Assembly (NCBI RefSeq): GCF_000016165.1
Contig: NC_009253.1
Location: 2,762,332 to 2,826,331 of the forward strand
Length of the DNA stretch: 64,000 nucleotides
Direction: 5' to 3'
Source of the DNA: Desulforamulus reducens MI-1
Lineage (GTDB): Bacteria > Bacillota > Desulfotomaculia > Desulfotomaculales > Desulfotomaculaceae
A program made the position numbers and the translations under genes. Below, in pieces: positions 19,036-29,058 of the stretch. The stretch's first letter is position 1; the number at the start of each line of letters is the position of its first letter. The notes under the pieces were generated by a model. That model was not told the origin of the DNA and searched no databases. It saw only the letters and a list, made by a program, of their open reading frames with translations.

Positions 19036-19171
19036 AAGGCCTCCTTTTTCCTTATTCTTTCTAAATATTTATGTACCATTATCAAAAATATGCTTATTAA
19101 GCCAAAATATGGTCATTATTTTTCTTTCATTAAATAAACTAGTAGTGGATTTGCTAAGGGAGGTGTTCTTT

Positions 19172-20269
19172 TTGAGAATACGCTGGAGGTTATGGTTATT
19201 CATTTTGTTGCTACTCTTTGCTATAGTCGGTTTAGGTACATTTGGTGTAAAAAACTTTCTGTTTTACAGCCAGGAGACAGAAAAACCTGATCGGATAAAG
19301 GTGGTAGAGGGACAACTTACATTCCTGGCTCTACCCCATTACATTGCATTGACCCAGGGTTTTTACCGGGAACAAAACTTAGAAGTAGAAACTGCTGTTA
19401 CAAACACTCCCCCAGAGGAACAGCTGAACTTAAAGGGACAGGGTGATGTATTCCTGGGCAATCTTTGTCAAACTGTTTTTACCCGCCCACTGGGAACTGG
19501 GGCAGATCTCGTAGCCTTCGGGGCATTAGCCCAAAAAGAAGGGGCCTTTCTATTATCCCGAAAGGATGACCAGAAGTTTTCCTGGGAGAATGTTAAAAAG
19601 AAAATCATTTTAGGAGATGCACCAGATACACAGTCTAATATTATTTTAGAAGAAGCTCTAAGACAAAATAATTTAGCATTACAGCATCATGTTATTATTG
19701 TGCAAAACCTGCCATCTAATCTAAAAGAGGGTGCCTTTCAGGCCGGTGTGGCCCATTATCTACAAATGCCCCAGCCCTTTGCCTATCAAATTCAAGAGAA
19801 CCAACTTGGAAAAATTGCTATTTTTTTAGGAGATGCTGTTGCTCCCATCCCTTCGTTGGTTATTCTGGCACCGGAATCATACCTGAAGCAACACAGCAAG
19901 GAGTGTCAAAAGCTTGTTAATGGGCTTTGCAAGGGACTTTTATGGCTGGACTATCACAAACCAGAGGAAGCAACCAGAGTAGTGGCTTCTTACTTCCCGG
20001 AGTTGGATAAAAAAACCCTTACAGCAATTATTAAACAGTACAAAGAATTAGGTATGTGGGGTAAAAACCCGTTGATTGCAGAGGAACATTATGAACATCT
20101 AAAGGCCTATGTAAGCCGTGCCGGCGAACTAACCAACCCTGTGAAATTCAGTGATGGAGTCAATAACAAGCTGGCCAAAAAGGCTGCCAAGACAGTAAAA
20201 TATATTCCCCCGGAACAGCAGAAAGAAAAGACCTGGTGGGAAAAGGTAAAGAGCCTGGATTTTAAGTGA
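19172..20269 (+). CDS. NMT1/SsuA-like ABC solute-binding protein
   Basis: I start this at TTG 19172, 6-7 nt after GGGAGGT; a longer frame upstream lacks a ribosome site and overlaps the divergent gene. The 365-residue protein has an N-terminal signal anchor (WLFILLLLFAIVGLGTFGV) with no lipobox and then a periplasmic-binding fold: LTFLALPHYIALTQGFYREQ, VETAVTNTPPEEQLNLKGQG. It resembles nitrate/sulfonate/taurine or thiamine-precursor binding proteins. No permease or ATPase lies nearby, so the ligand and partner transporter are unknown. Confidence 0.78.
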   Translation: MRIRWRLWLFILLLLFAIVGLGTFGVKNFLFYSQETEKPDRIKVVEGQLTFLALPHYIALTQGFYREQNLEVETAVTNTPPEEQLNLKGQGDVFLGNLCQTVFTRPLGTGADLVAFGALAQKEGAFLLSRKDDQKFSWENVKKKIILGDAPDTQSNIILEEALRQNNLALQHHVIIVQNLPSNLKEGAFQAGVAHYLQMPQPFAYQIQENQLGKIAIFLGDAVAPIPSLVILAPESYLKQHSKECQKLVNGLCKGLLWLDYHKPEEATRVVASYFPELDKKTLTAIIKQYKELGMWGKNPLIAEEHYEHLKAYVSRAGELTNPVKFSDGVNNKLAKKAAKTVKYIPPEQQKEKTWWEKVKSLDFK

Positions 20270-20304
20270 GTTTCCGTCATAATAGGATGGCCGTGGGGAA
20301 AAAT

Positions 20305-20430
20305 ATATAATAGCCATCAGCCATGAGCCTTAAATCATACCTGCACAAAAAAGCCTATGGCTCATGGCTGATGGTCTAAATCAAAAAGCTACAGACTGAT
20401 GGCTGAAAGTTAACACGGCTGACAGCTTAT
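20305..20430. repeat. AGCC/GGCT repeat block with a perfect 16-bp inverted repeat (copy 4)
   Basis: CCATCAGCCATGAGCC at 20314-20329 and GGCTCATGGCTGATGG at 20359-20374 form a perfect 16-bp inverted repeat with a 29-nt spacer, followed by further units (GACTGATGGCTGAAAG, ACGGCTGACAGCT) up to the ribosome site of the next gene. No gene. Confidence 0.75.
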
Positions 20431-20444
20431 AAGGAGGTATTTTC

Positions 20445-21560
20445 GTGCGCGTTGCCATCATCGGGGCAGGTATCTCTGGACTGGCCTGTGCCCATGAGTT
20501 GGAGCATAATGGCATATACCCAGATATATTTGAAGAACGCTCCCGTTCCGGGGAGCTTTTTTCCCATGTGGCCGGTATTCTACAATTGATGAATCGTCCG
20601 GTCCGAAACCCATTGAAATGGATAAAAAAAGAATACCATATTAATTTTGAACCCCTGGCTACCTGGAAAAAGATTACCATGAATTCAGCAAATGTAACTC
20701 GAACTGTTACATCAACGAATTTTGGTTATTTTCTAGAGCGGGGCCAAGGCGAGCGTTCATTAGAAACTCAGCTATCAAATAGTATAAAAAGCAGAATTAA
20801 CTTCAATCATCGTGCGAATTACTCCGAACTGGCCCAGGAATACGATTATGTAGTAGTGGCCACAGGTCACAAGGAAGCGGGCGCTACCTTGGGTATTCTA
20901 GAAGATATCTTTACCACAATGGTGCGTGGTGCTGAGGTACTGGGTGAATTTGACACCGAAGAATTAATTATGTGGGTGAATACCGACTATGCTCTAGGGG
21001 CTTATGCTTATTTAACACCTTTTAGCAATAACAGGGCCAGTTTGGTTCTAATCCATGCCAATGCCAGCCGGGAAGAAATGGAGCGTCACTGGGTAACGTT
21101 TTTAAAAAAAGAGAAACTTGATTATCAAATTACAGAGAACTTTTTACTCTCCCATACGGCTTGTTATGCCTACCCGCATCAGGTGGGAAATATTCTTTTG
21201 GTGGGTACGGCCGGTGGCTTCATGGAGTCCTTTCTTGGTTTTGGGACCCTTTCCTCCCTGCGCAGCGGTGTATTGGCTGGCAGGGCCATCGCCCGAAACC
21301 AATCTTTTAACAAAGCTGTCTATCATCTAAACCAGGAAATGAAACGATCGGTTCGACTGAGAGAAATTATAAATACCATGGATAATAAGGACTATGATCG
21401 CTTAATTGCAGCCGGCACTTTACCCTTAGTAAAAAATTTAATCTATAATACAAATTTCCCCATCTTAAAATACACCGCAGATATTTTAGAACTAGTGCGG
21501 GCCTCGGTGGATTGGCAAAAAAAAAGTATCCTGCCGGCCCGTAAACCTACTAAACGATAA
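20445..21560 (+). CDS. FAD-dependent oxidoreductase (geranylgeranyl-reductase-like)
   Basis: The 371-residue protein starts at GTG 20445 with AAGGAGG 7 nt upstream. Its N-terminus is a dinucleotide-binding fold (VAIIGAGISGLACAHELE, then an acidic DIFEERS end of the second strand). Further flavoprotein motifs are YDYVVVATGHKEAG and GNILLVGTAGGFMESFLGFG, the latter like the FAD-binding GD motif region of the geranylgeranyl reductase/p-hydroxybenzoate hydroxylase group. The substrate cannot be told. It stands alone on the plus strand after the solute-binding gene. Confidence 0.75.
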   Translation: MRVAIIGAGISGLACAHELEHNGIYPDIFEERSRSGELFSHVAGILQLMNRPVRNPLKWIKKEYHINFEPLATWKKITMNSANVTRTVTSTNFGYFLERGQGERSLETQLSNSIKSRINFNHRANYSELAQEYDYVVVATGHKEAGATLGILEDIFTTMVRGAEVLGEFDTEELIMWVNTDYALGAYAYLTPFSNNRASLVLIHANASREEMERHWVTFLKKEKLDYQITENFLLSHTACYAYPHQVGNILLVGTAGGFMESFLGFGTLSSLRSGVLAGRAIARNQSFNKAVYHLNQEMKRSVRLREIINTMDNKDYDRLIAAGTLPLVKNLIYNTNFPILKYTADILELVRASVDWQKKSILPARKPTKR

Positions 21561-21850
21561 TTAGTAGATGTCGGAAACGCGGTTGGCATCATCAGAGGCT
21601 GGTATTCTGCAACCAATGAACCGTCTCCCACCTTTACCAAATGCAGAAAATGAAAGGGGAAAAAGAGATAAACAACCGGTAATTACACCTCACGGTTGTT
21701 TCTTGCGATTTCTTAGAATAACCCCGCAGTCTTGCTATCAGGTAAAGCAGCGACGGTATGCCAAGGCTAAGGACACCGTTACGTCTCCTTTCAGCGGGGC
21801 CAAATAGCCCTTATAAAAAAATGACATATGTTTACCAGCATTATTTTAAA
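21561..21850 (+). other. Structured non-coding stretch of unknown role
   Basis: This gap of about 290 nt has several strong inverted repeats: AAACAACCG/CGGTTGTTT (9 bp, around 21670-21702), ACGGT/ACCGT (21752-21779) and CCCCGC/GCGGGG (21722-21799) enclosing it. It also contains GGTTG/CAACC at 21582-21614. A 79-codon open frame crosses it but has no ribosome site. I do not recognise it as a known RNA family (6S, SRP, RNase P, tmRNA and common riboswitch cores were considered). Confidence 0.45.
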
Positions 21851-21878
21851 AAAGAAAAACCGCTACTCAATAGCGGTT
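21851..21878 (-). terminator. Rho-independent terminator after engB
   Basis: Stem AACCGCTA/TAGCGGTT (21858-21865 with 21871-21878, 5-nt loop) overlaps the engB stop and is followed by a T-rich run on the minus strand. It ends the lonA-engB transcript. Confidence 0.85.
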
Positions 21879-22480
21879 AGATTGATCCCATCTTTATGTA
21901 TAAATTCATCCAGTACCTTTAATAGTTTCTCTTTGCCTCGGCCGGTTTCTGCAGAAAAAGAAATTAATTGGTGTTCTTTTGACAAGGGCAAAGATTTCTT
22001 AATAACTGCCTGTTGTTTAGCCCATTGGTTGTTAGACAATTTATCTACTTTAGTAGCCACCACCACCGTGGGTACATGATAATACTGCAACCACTCATAC
22101 ATTTGTTTGTCCTGGGCAGTGGGTGTATGACGGCTATCAATCAGAAGCACCACACCCTTTAGACACTCCCGCTCCTTCAGATAACCCTCAATCATTTTTC
22201 CCCACTTAATCCGTACATCAGTTGGTACTTTGGCATAACCATAGCCTGGCAAATCTACCATAAGGAATTGATCATTGTTAATGTTGAAAAAGTTTATCAG
22301 TTGAGTTCTGCCTGGGGTACTACTGGTTTTAGCCAGACCCTTCCGGTTTACCACTTTGTTAATTAAGGACGACTTGCCAACATTAGAACGTCCCACAAAG
22401 GCCACCTCGGGTAAATTCCCCGGGGGATACCCCCCGGGGTTAACTGCACTTGTTACAAATTCTGCGGCTACTATTTTCAC
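21863..22480 (-). CDS. engB: Ribosome biogenesis GTPase EngB/YsxC
   Basis: The 205-residue TRAFAC GTPase has G1 GRSNVGKSSL, the switch region SSTPGRTQLINF, G3 DLPGYGYAKV and G4 TKVDKL. EngB assists assembly of the large ribosomal subunit. The GTG start overlaps the lonA stop by 4 nt; the lon-engB pairing is conserved in Firmicutes. Confidence 0.95.
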   Translation of the reverse strand: MKIVAAEFVTSAVNPGGYPPGNLPEVAFVGRSNVGKSSLINKVVNRKGLAKTSSTPGRTQLINFFNINNDQFLMVDLPGYGYAKVPTDVRIKWGKMIEGYLKERECLKGVVLLIDSRHTPTAQDKQMYEWLQYYHVPTVVVATKVDKLSNNQWAKQQAVIKKSLPLSKEHQLISFSAETGRGKEKLLKVLDEFIHKDGINLTAIE

Positions 22481-24909
22481 GACGGTAACTGGGTTCCTCC
22501 TTGCTGCTGAACCTCCTGGGAATCCACCGCCGAAAAGTGCGGATTATCCATTACTGCTGCTTCTGGTTCTAAAACTGTGGTCGTGTCTACCACTTCTTTT
22601 TCCAGCAGGGCAATGGCCAACACCTGATCGATGTGATCCACCAGCTTAAATTCTAGCTGCTTTTTAATGTTGACTGGGATATCCTCCAAGTCTTTTTTGT
22701 TATCGTTGGGCAGAATGATCAATTTAATACCTGCCCGGTGGGCTGCCATGACCTTCTCTTTAATTCCACCTACGGGCAAGACGCGACCACGCAGGGTAAT
22801 TTCACCGGTCATAGCAATATCATGTCGCACCTTACGTCCCGTAAGCACCGAAGCCATCGCTGTAGCCATTGTTATACCGGCAGAGGGACCGTCCTTGGGA
22901 ATAGCCCCTTCGGGGATATGAATATGCAAATCCCACTTCTCAAACATTTCCTGATCAATACCAAGTTCCTGGGCACGGCTGCGAATAAAGCTATAGCCAG
23001 CCTGGGCAGATTCTTTCATGACATCGCCCAGTTTACCTGTAAGGGTCATACGACCGGTTCCTTTATAGGTGGTTACTTCGATGACCAGGGTATCACCACC
23101 CACTTCGGTCCAGGCCATGCCAGTCACTGTACCCACTTCATCATTTTGCTCCGCTACTCCGTAACGATAACGGGGAATTCCTAAGAACTGTTCCAGATTC
23201 TGGGTAGTAACCTTCACTTTTTCCGCTTGCCCAGCCACAATTTTTTTGGCAGTTTTACGGCAGATGGATGCAATCTTGCGCTCCAAATTCCTTACCCCGG
23301 ATTCCCGAGTATACTCCCGAATCACTTTCAGAATGGTATTTTCGGAAATCTGGATCATTTCTTCGGTCAGCCCATGGTCTTTAATTTGTTTAGGCATCAG
23401 GTGACGCTTAGCTATTTGTAGTTTCTCTTCTTCAGTATACCCAGAAATTTGAATAACTTCCATGCGATCCAGCAAGGGCCGGGGAATGGAATACATATTG
23501 TTAGCTGTGGTAATAAACATAACATTGGACAGATCAAAGGGTGTTTCGATGTAATGGTCACTGAAGGTACTATTTTGCTCAGGATCCAGTACTTCCAGCA
23601 ACGCAGAAGACGGGTCTCCTCTGAAATCGCTGGCCATTTTATCAATTTCATCCAGTAGGAATACCGGATTCTTAGACCCGGCGGTTCTCATTCCTTGGAT
23701 AACCCGTCCGGGCATAGCCCCTACATAGGTTCTACGGTGACCACGTATTTCTGCCTCGTCCCGTACACCTCCCAAGGAAATCCTTACAAACTTGCGATCT
23801 AGGGCCCTGGCAACAGAACGCCCTAGGGAGGTTTTACCAACACCTGGAGGCCCAACTAAGCAGAGTATAGGACCTTTCATTTTCTTGGCCAATTTACGAA
23901 TAGCTAAATATTCGGTGATTCTTTCTTTGGGATCCTTTAATCCGTAGTGGTCGGCTTCTAAAACTTCTTCCGCCGCATTGATATCAATGCGGTCTTTAGT
24001 ACTCTTGCTCCAAGGCAAACTTAACATCCAATCGAGATAGTTGCGTACAACAGCTGCCTCCGCTGCCATTGGGGGCATTTTTTCCAGGCGCTCCACTTCC
24101 TTTAAAGCCTTTTCTTCAGCTTCTTTTGGGAACTTAGCCTTAGAAATTTTCTCTCTAAATTCTTCGCATTCAGCCACCCGCTCATCCTTTTCACCTAATT
24201 CTTTTTGGATGGCTTTCATTTGTTCCCTTAAATAGTACTCTTTTTGTGTTTTTTCCATTTGCTTGCGAACTCGAATGTTGATCTTACGCTCTAATTCAAC
24301 AATTTCCAACTCTTTAGCCACGATACCACAAAGTTTTTCCAAGCGATCTACTATCTCAACAGATTCAAGCACGTTTTGCTTATCTTCAATTTTTAGGGCC
24401 AAATGAGAGGCAATAATATCAGCCAGACGGCCAGGTTCTTCTAAATTTACTACAGAGACCACCGTTTCTGGAGGAATTCTTTTAGAAAGTTTTACATATT
24501 GCTCAAATTGATAGACCAAACTCCTCATTAGAGCTTCTACTTCTGCACCTTTCTCAAATTCTTCCGAATACTGCTGAACTTCTACTCTAAAATAAGGATC
24601 TTGATGTTCATATTTTTCAATTTTGGCCCGAGCAATGCCTTCCACCAGCACTCTAATTGTGCCACCCGGAAGTTTTAACAGTTGCTTTACTTCTGCCACT
24701 GTTCCAATATTATAAATGTCATCCACTGTGGGCTCATCGGTCTGAGCCTCTCTTTGAGTTGCTAGGAAAATCATTCTATCCTGAACCATTGCTTCTTCTA
24801 TGGCTTGAATTGATTTTTCTCTTCCAACGTCTAGGTGTATGACCATATAAGGAAATACCAAAATACCCCGTAATGGGAGCAGGGGTAAAGATTTAATTTC
24901 GGAATTCAC
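22477..24909 (-). CDS. lon: ATP-dependent protease La (LonA)
   Basis: The 810-residue protein has the LAN substrate-binding domain (about 1-210, [23 protein letters not shown]), coiled coil, AAA+ domain with Walker [12 protein letters not shown] near 355 and Walker [11 protein letters not shown], and the protease domain with catalytic Ser in [13 protein letters not shown] and Lys in [16 protein letters not shown]. It degrades damaged and regulatory proteins. The GTG start follows AAGGAGGTG. It lies in the tig-clpP-clpX-lonB-lonA-engB cluster and is set apart from lonB by a terminator. Confidence 0.97.
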   Translation of the reverse strand: MNSEIKSLPLLPLRGILVFPYMVIHLDVGREKSIQAIEEAMVQDRMIFLATQREAQTDEPTVDDIYNIGTVAEVKQLLKLPGGTIRVLVEGIARAKIEKYEHQDPYFRVEVQQYSEEFEKGAEVEALMRSLVYQFEQYVKLSKRIPPETVVSVVNLEEPGRLADIIASHLALKIEDKQNVLESVEIVDRLEKLCGIVAKELEIVELERKINIRVRKQMEKTQKEYYLREQMKAIQKELGEKDERVAECEEFREKISKAKFPKEAEEKALKEVERLEKMPPMAAEAAVVRNYLDWMLSLPWSKSTKDRIDINAAEEVLEADHYGLKDPKERITEYLAIRKLAKKMKGPILCLVGPPGVGKTSLGRSVARALDRKFVRISLGGVRDEAEIRGHRRTYVGAMPGRVIQGMRTAGSKNPVFLLDEIDKMASDFRGDPSSALLEVLDPEQNSTFSDHYIETPFDLSNVMFITTANNMYSIPRPLLDRMEVIQISGYTEEEKLQIAKRHLMPKQIKDHGLTEEMIQISENTILKVIREYTRESGVRNLERKIASICRKTAKKIVAGQAEKVKVTTQNLEQFLGIPRYRYGVAEQNDEVGTVTGMAWTEVGGDTLVIEVTTYKGTGRMTLTGKLGDVMKESAQAGYSFIRSRAQELGIDQEMFEKWDLHIHIPEGAIPKDGPSAGITMATAMASVLTGRKVRHDIAMTGEITLRGRVLPVGGIKEKVMAAHRAGIKLIILPNDNKKDLEDIPVNIKKQLEFKLVDHIDQVLAIALLEKEVVDTTTVLEPEAAVMDNPHFSAVDSQEVQQQGGTQLPS

Positions 24910-25019
24910 TGCCGCACCTCCTTGTATATTCTAAACATATGTTGAGTAATTAGTTACTAAGAATAAAGTTATCATAACATAAAAGTTCTTAATACTGCTA
25001 TAACAATAATTTCCACTAA

Positions 25020-25048
25020 CAGAAAAAACCCAGCAATAGCTGGGTTTT
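25020..25048 (-). terminator. Rho-independent terminator between lonB and lonA
   Basis: Stem AAAACCCAGC/GCTGGGTTTT (25025-25034 with 25039-25048, 4-nt loop) lies 75 nt after the lonB stop; on the minus strand its descending arm runs directly into TTTTTTCT. Confidence 0.9.
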
Positions 25049-25121
25049 GGAAGTTTGATGAAGGAAATCTAAAATTTTAAGTAACAAGAATACCTATTAT
25101 TCACAGATATTTTTTTAATTA

Positions 25122-26837
25122 TCAGGATTTGGCAGATTCCTGTGCTAAAAAAGCTGCAGCGGGAAGCTCTAGATTGGAAGTTAATGGCTCCCACTGTTGC
25201 TCTTTCTCTGACTGTCCCATAAGTGACCCTGTAATCACATCTCCCAAGGTATCCACAGGGATTACCTCAATACCTTCCATGTTTTTAAACATTTCTTGGT
25301 AATTCTCCCTAGGGATGAGAACCTTTTTAACCCCGGCCTGACGTGCCGCGTCTACCTTTGCCACAACGCCGCCAATGGGCTTTACTAAGCCACGAATGGA
25401 TATCTCCCCGGTCATGGCTACGGTATTGTCAACAGCAATCCCTTTGATAGCTGAATAAATGGCTGTGGCTATGGTAACGCCAGCAGAGGGACCATCCACT
25501 AAACCACTGCCCAGGAAATTTACATGGATATCATAATTTTGTGGATTTACATCCATAACCCGCCGCAGTACAGTAACTACATTTTCTACTGAACTACGAG
25601 CCATACTTTTGCGCCGTACTTTTTTCCCGTTGCCACCAATCTCTTCTTCTTCAACTACTCCAGTAACAGTGATTTTCCCAGTTCCCGCAACATTGGGGAT
25701 AACCGTTGCTTCCACTTCTGAGACAATCCCCATATTGGGACCATACACTGCCAGTCCGTTCACCACACCAATCTGGGGTTGAGGATTAATTTTCCGCTCG
25801 GGTCGTGGTGAGTATTGACCGCTATGGATAACCCACTCTATATCCCTTACTAGAATTTCTTTCCTACCTTCCGTAAGGGCAATACCACCAGCGATCTGAA
25901 TAATATTTACAGATTCCCTGCCATTTGTGGCATACCGTTTAATGACATCTAAGGCCCCTTTCTCTAGGGGAAAACCAATCTTTTGTGCTGCATTATCTGC
26001 AATCTTCTCTATCTCATCCTGTTGCAGCGGACGGAAGAAAATTTCCAAGCAGCGGGAACGTATGGCCGGCGGAATTTCATCTGGTGTTCGGGTGGTTGCA
26101 CCGACCATACGGAAATCCGCCGGCAATCCATTCTGGAAAATATCATGAATATGAGTCGGTATGTTACTGTCTTCGGTGCTGTAGTAGGCACTTTCCAAAA
26201 AGACCTTGCGATCTTCCAAAACCTTTAATAATTTGTTCATCTGAATAGGGTGAAGTTCCCCAATTTCATCAATGAAAAGCAATCCTCCATGGGCCTTTGT
26301 GACAGCCCCAGGCTTGGGTTGTGGGATTCCTGCCATGCCCATTGGGCCTGCTCCCTGGTAGATGGGGTCATGCACCGAACCGATTAATGGGTCTGCAATA
26401 CCCCTTTCATCAAAGCGGGCCGTGGTGGCATCCAACTCGATGAATTTTGCATTTTCCTTAAAGGGTGAGCTAGGTACCTTTTTTGCCTCTTCCAATACCA
26501 GTCTGGCTGCTGCAGTTTTACCGACACCAGGAGGGCCATAGACAATAACATGCTGTGGGTTGGGTCCACATAGAGCAGCCCTCAGGGATTTTAAACCCTC
26601 TTCCTGCCCTATGATCTCACTAAACTTTTTGGGTCTTGTTTTCTCTGCCAACGGTTCTGTTAGGGAAATAGCCCTAAGCCGTTGCAATTTCTCCATCTCT
26701 TTACGGGATTCCTTTTCTACGGCAGTTTTATTGCCTTGTTGTTGCTTTAATAAATTCCAGAAGTACAGACCAATTACCACCGCAAAAAATACCTGTATGA
26801 AGGTGAGAAAACCCCCAAGACTGGTAAGTTCCCCCAT
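25122..26837 (-). CDS. lonB: Membrane-anchored Lon-like protease LonB
   Basis: The 571-residue protein has an N-terminal hydrophobic anchor (about 9-27), an AAA+ module (Walker [16 protein letters not shown], Walker B LLFIDEIGELHPIQMNKLL) and a C-terminal Lon protease domain with the Ser in VDGPSAGVTIATA and the Lys in IGGVVAKVDAARQAG. It lacks the Lon N-terminal domain. In Bacillus LonB is a forespore protease under sigma-F; that role is inferred for this homologue. It sits between clpX and lonA, as in related spore formers. Confidence 0.93.
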   Translation of the reverse strand: MGELTSLGGFLTFIQVFFAVVIGLYFWNLLKQQQGNKTAVEKESRKEMEKLQRLRAISLTEPLAEKTRPKKFSEIIGQEEGLKSLRAALCGPNPQHVIVYGPPGVGKTAAARLVLEEAKKVPSSPFKENAKFIELDATTARFDERGIADPLIGSVHDPIYQGAGPMGMAGIPQPKPGAVTKAHGGLLFIDEIGELHPIQMNKLLKVLEDRKVFLESAYYSTEDSNIPTHIHDIFQNGLPADFRMVGATTRTPDEIPPAIRSRCLEIFFRPLQQDEIEKIADNAAQKIGFPLEKGALDVIKRYATNGRESVNIIQIAGGIALTEGRKEILVRDIEWVIHSGQYSPRPERKINPQPQIGVVNGLAVYGPNMGIVSEVEATVIPNVAGTGKITVTGVVEEEEIGGNGKKVRRKSMARSSVENVVTVLRRVMDVNPQNYDIHVNFLGSGLVDGPSAGVTIATAIYSAIKGIAVDNTVAMTGEISIRGLVKPIGGVVAKVDAARQAGVKKVLIPRENYQEMFKNMEGIEVIPVDTLGDVITGSLMGQSEKEQQWEPLTSNLELPAAAFLAQESAKS

Positions 26838-26929
26838 TAATCCGACGCCTCCTTTTAGCTAACATTTCTTTTTGTATTATTGCTAAAAGGACCAGATTTT
26901 ACACCCTAATTTAGGGTAATTCTTTGGAT

Positions 26930-27070
26930 TATAGCTGTCAACCATCAGCCGTGTGCTTTTAGCTTTTAGACAACTCCCCCTGTCCCTTTGGGGAGGGGGA
27001 TAAAACCCTCCTCTTTAAAGAACGATAACTCAGTACTAACAGCTAAAAGCCCATGGCTCACAGCCACTAT
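26930..27070. repeat. AGCC/GGCT repeat block (copy 5)
   Basis: Units such as GCTGTCAACCATCAGCC and GCTTTTAGC at the left are mirrored by AACAGCTAAAAGCCC and GGCTCACAGCC at the right. In the middle lies a separate C-rich/G-rich hairpin (CTCCCC with GGGGAG near 26971-26996). No gene in this 287-nt gap between lonB and clpX. Confidence 0.6.
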
Positions 27071-27076
27071 TTTAAA

Positions 27077-27111
27077 AAGCAAAAACACGGGGTTTATACC
27101 CCCCGTGTTTT
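27077..27111 (-). terminator. Rho-independent terminator after clpX
   Basis: Stem AAAACACGGGG/CCCCGTGTTTT (27082-27092 with 27101-27111, 8-nt loop) is followed by an interrupted T-run on the minus strand, 14 nt past the clpX stop. Confidence 0.9.
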
Positions 27112-27124
27112 ATTAGGCAGCACG

Positions 27125-28375
27125 CTACGCGCTTTCTTCTTTTTTCTTTTTAGAGTCCATTGTGATAAGAAGAGGTTCACTCTTTTTCAAAATGGCATCC
27201 TTTGTAATGACAACCTTTGAAATATCCTCCCGAGAAGGAATATCATACATAATGCCAAGCATGGCTTCTTCCATAATGGCACGCAGACCCCTTGCACCGG
27301 TTTTGCGTTTGAGAGCCTCTTTGGCTACCTCACGCAGAGATTCAGGTTGCAACTCCAAATCCACACCGTCTAATTCAAAGAGCTTTTGGTATTGTTTGGT
27401 TAAAGCATTTTTAGGTTCTGTTAATATACGAACCAGTGCTTCTTCATCTAAAGCATCTAAGGTAACAATAACCGGCAGGCGGCCTACAAACTCGGGTATC
27501 AAACCAAATTTCAGCAGGTCTTCCGGTAAAATGTTGGCCAGGATTTCGCCAATCTTTTTTTCTTTTTGGGTTTCAATTTCTGCTCCAAAGCCCAGCTGTT
27601 TTTTACCTGTACGATTTTGAATTATCTTATCAATTCCGTCAAAGGCACCACCACAGATAAACAGAATATTGGTGGTATCCAGCTGGATAAATTCTTGATG
27701 GGGATGCTTACGTCCACCCTGGGGAGGCACACTGGCAACAGTACCCTCAAGAATTTTCAGCAATGCCTGCTGAACACCCTCACCAGAAACATCCCGTGTA
27801 ATGGATGGGTTTTCAGATTTGCGGGCAATTTTATCAATTTCATCAATATACACAATACCTTTTTCAGCCTTTTCTACATCATAATCAGCTGCTTGGATTA
27901 GCTTCAACAGGATATTTTCCACATCTTCACCGACATATCCTGCCTCAGTCAAAGAGGTGGCATCTGCGATGGCAAATGGCACGTTTAACAGACGAGCCAG
28001 CGTCTGGGCCAGCAACGTTTTACCACAGCCCGTGGGACCCAACATCACAATGTTACTCTTGGAGAGTTCCACGTCTTCAACTTTGCCCCCAAGGTTAATA
28101 CGTTTGTAATGGTTGTAAACTGCCACAGCCAATTGTCTTTTTGCACTGTCTTGGCCGATTACATACTGGTCCAAAATGTCTTTTATCTCTTTAGGTTTTG
28201 GCAAATCGCCCATATCCATACCCAAATCGTCGTTTAATTCTTCTTCGATGATTTCGTTGCATAACTCTATGCATTCATCGCAGATATAAACTCCGGGGCC
28301 GGCCACAAGCTTTTTCACCTGATCCTGCATTTTGCCACAGAAGGAGCATTTGAGCTGGCCTTTCTCGTTAAACAT
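27125..28375 (-). CDS. clpX: ATP-dependent Clp protease unfoldase ClpX
   Basis: The 416-residue protein has the N-terminal C4 zinc domain (CSFCGK and CDECIELC), the AAA+ domain with Walker [17 protein letters not shown], Walker [13 protein letters not shown] and sensor regions, and the ClpP-contact IGF-type loop (KKQLGFGAE). ClpX unfolds tagged substrates and feeds them to ClpP, encoded 19 nt upstream. Length and motifs are typical. Confidence 0.97.
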   Translation of the reverse strand: MFNEKGQLKCSFCGKMQDQVKKLVAGPGVYICDECIELCNEIIEEELNDDLGMDMGDLPKPKEIKDILDQYVIGQDSAKRQLAVAVYNHYKRINLGGKVEDVELSKSNIVMLGPTGCGKTLLAQTLARLLNVPFAIADATSLTEAGYVGEDVENILLKLIQAADYDVEKAEKGIVYIDEIDKIARKSENPSITRDVSGEGVQQALLKILEGTVASVPPQGGRKHPHQEFIQLDTTNILFICGGAFDGIDKIIQNRTGKKQLGFGAEIETQKEKKIGEILANILPEDLLKFGLIPEFVGRLPVIVTLDALDEEALVRILTEPKNALTKQYQKLFELDGVDLELQPESLREVAKEALKRKTGARGLRAIMEEAMLGIMYDIPSREDISKVVITKDAILKKSEPLLITMDSKKKKEESA

Positions 28376-28394
28376 ATTTCCACCTCTTTTATCT

Positions 28395-28988
28395 TTACTT
28401 CCGATACGGCATCACCTCGTCGATGAGTCCGTACTTCTTGGCTTCTTCGGCCGACATAAAGTAGTCACGCTCAGTGTCCCGGGTAATTTGTTCCAGTGGT
28501 TGACCGGTGTGGTGGGCCAACCGGTCATTGAGTAAGTCTTTCATGCGAAGAATTTCCTTGGCATGAATATCAATATCGGTAGCCTGACCCTGAACGCCTC
28601 CCAGGGGCTGATGAATCATAATTCTAGCCATCGGGAGAGCGTAGCGCTTTCCTGGTGCTCCAGCAGCCAGCAAGAAGGATCCCATGCTTGCAGCTTGCCC
28701 CAGACAAATGGTGGATACAGCAGGTTTAATATACTGCATGGTATCGTAGATTGCCAGCCCCGCAGTAACAACCCCGCCCGGAGAGTTAATATAAAGGTGG
28801 ATATCCTTCTCAGGATCCTCAGCCTCCAGAAATAAGAACTGTGCAATTACCAGGTTGGCAATATGGTCGTCAATGGGTCCACCAATAAAAATTATACGAT
28901 CCTTCAACAACCGTGAATAAATATCGTATGCCCGCTCGCCCCGGTTAGTCTGTTCTACTACTATTGGTACTAAGCCTGACAAGTCCAT
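28395..28988 (-). CDS. clpP: ATP-dependent Clp protease proteolytic subunit ClpP
   Basis: The 197-residue serine protease has the catalytic Ser in [14 protein letters not shown], the His in [11 protein letters not shown] and the Asp in [19 protein letters not shown]. It forms the double-heptamer chamber fed by ClpX. It lies between tig and clpX, the usual order. The ATG at 28988 has GGAGGCG just upstream. Confidence 0.97.
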   Translation of the reverse strand: MDLSGLVPIVVEQTNRGERAYDIYSRLLKDRIIFIGGPIDDHIANLVIAQFLFLEAEDPEKDIHLYINSPGGVVTAGLAIYDTMQYIKPAVSTICLGQAASMGSFLLAAGAPGKRYALPMARIMIHQPLGGVQGQATDIDIHAKEILRMKDLLNDRLAHHTGQPLEQITRDTERDYFMSAEEAKKYGLIDEVMPYRK

Positions 28989-29058
28989 CGCCTCCTTGAT
29001 ATATCTAGATCTTGTTAATAGCTATTCTACAGGGCTTTACTTAGCCAATATATTCAAC

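Noticed and set aside
18878-19171. A longer N-terminus for the solute-binding protein
   Set aside because: It would overlap the divergent membrane gene, has no ribosome site, and the signal anchor begins at the TTG at 19172.
21568-21807. A 79-codon open frame after the FAD oxidoreductase
   Set aside because: No ribosome site, odd composition, and it runs through strong inverted repeats; the stretch is better explained as structured non-coding DNA.
21561-21850. SRP RNA, 6S RNA, RNase P RNA or tmRNA in the structured gap
   Set aside because: The conserved cores of these RNAs are absent on both strands despite a few chance matches.
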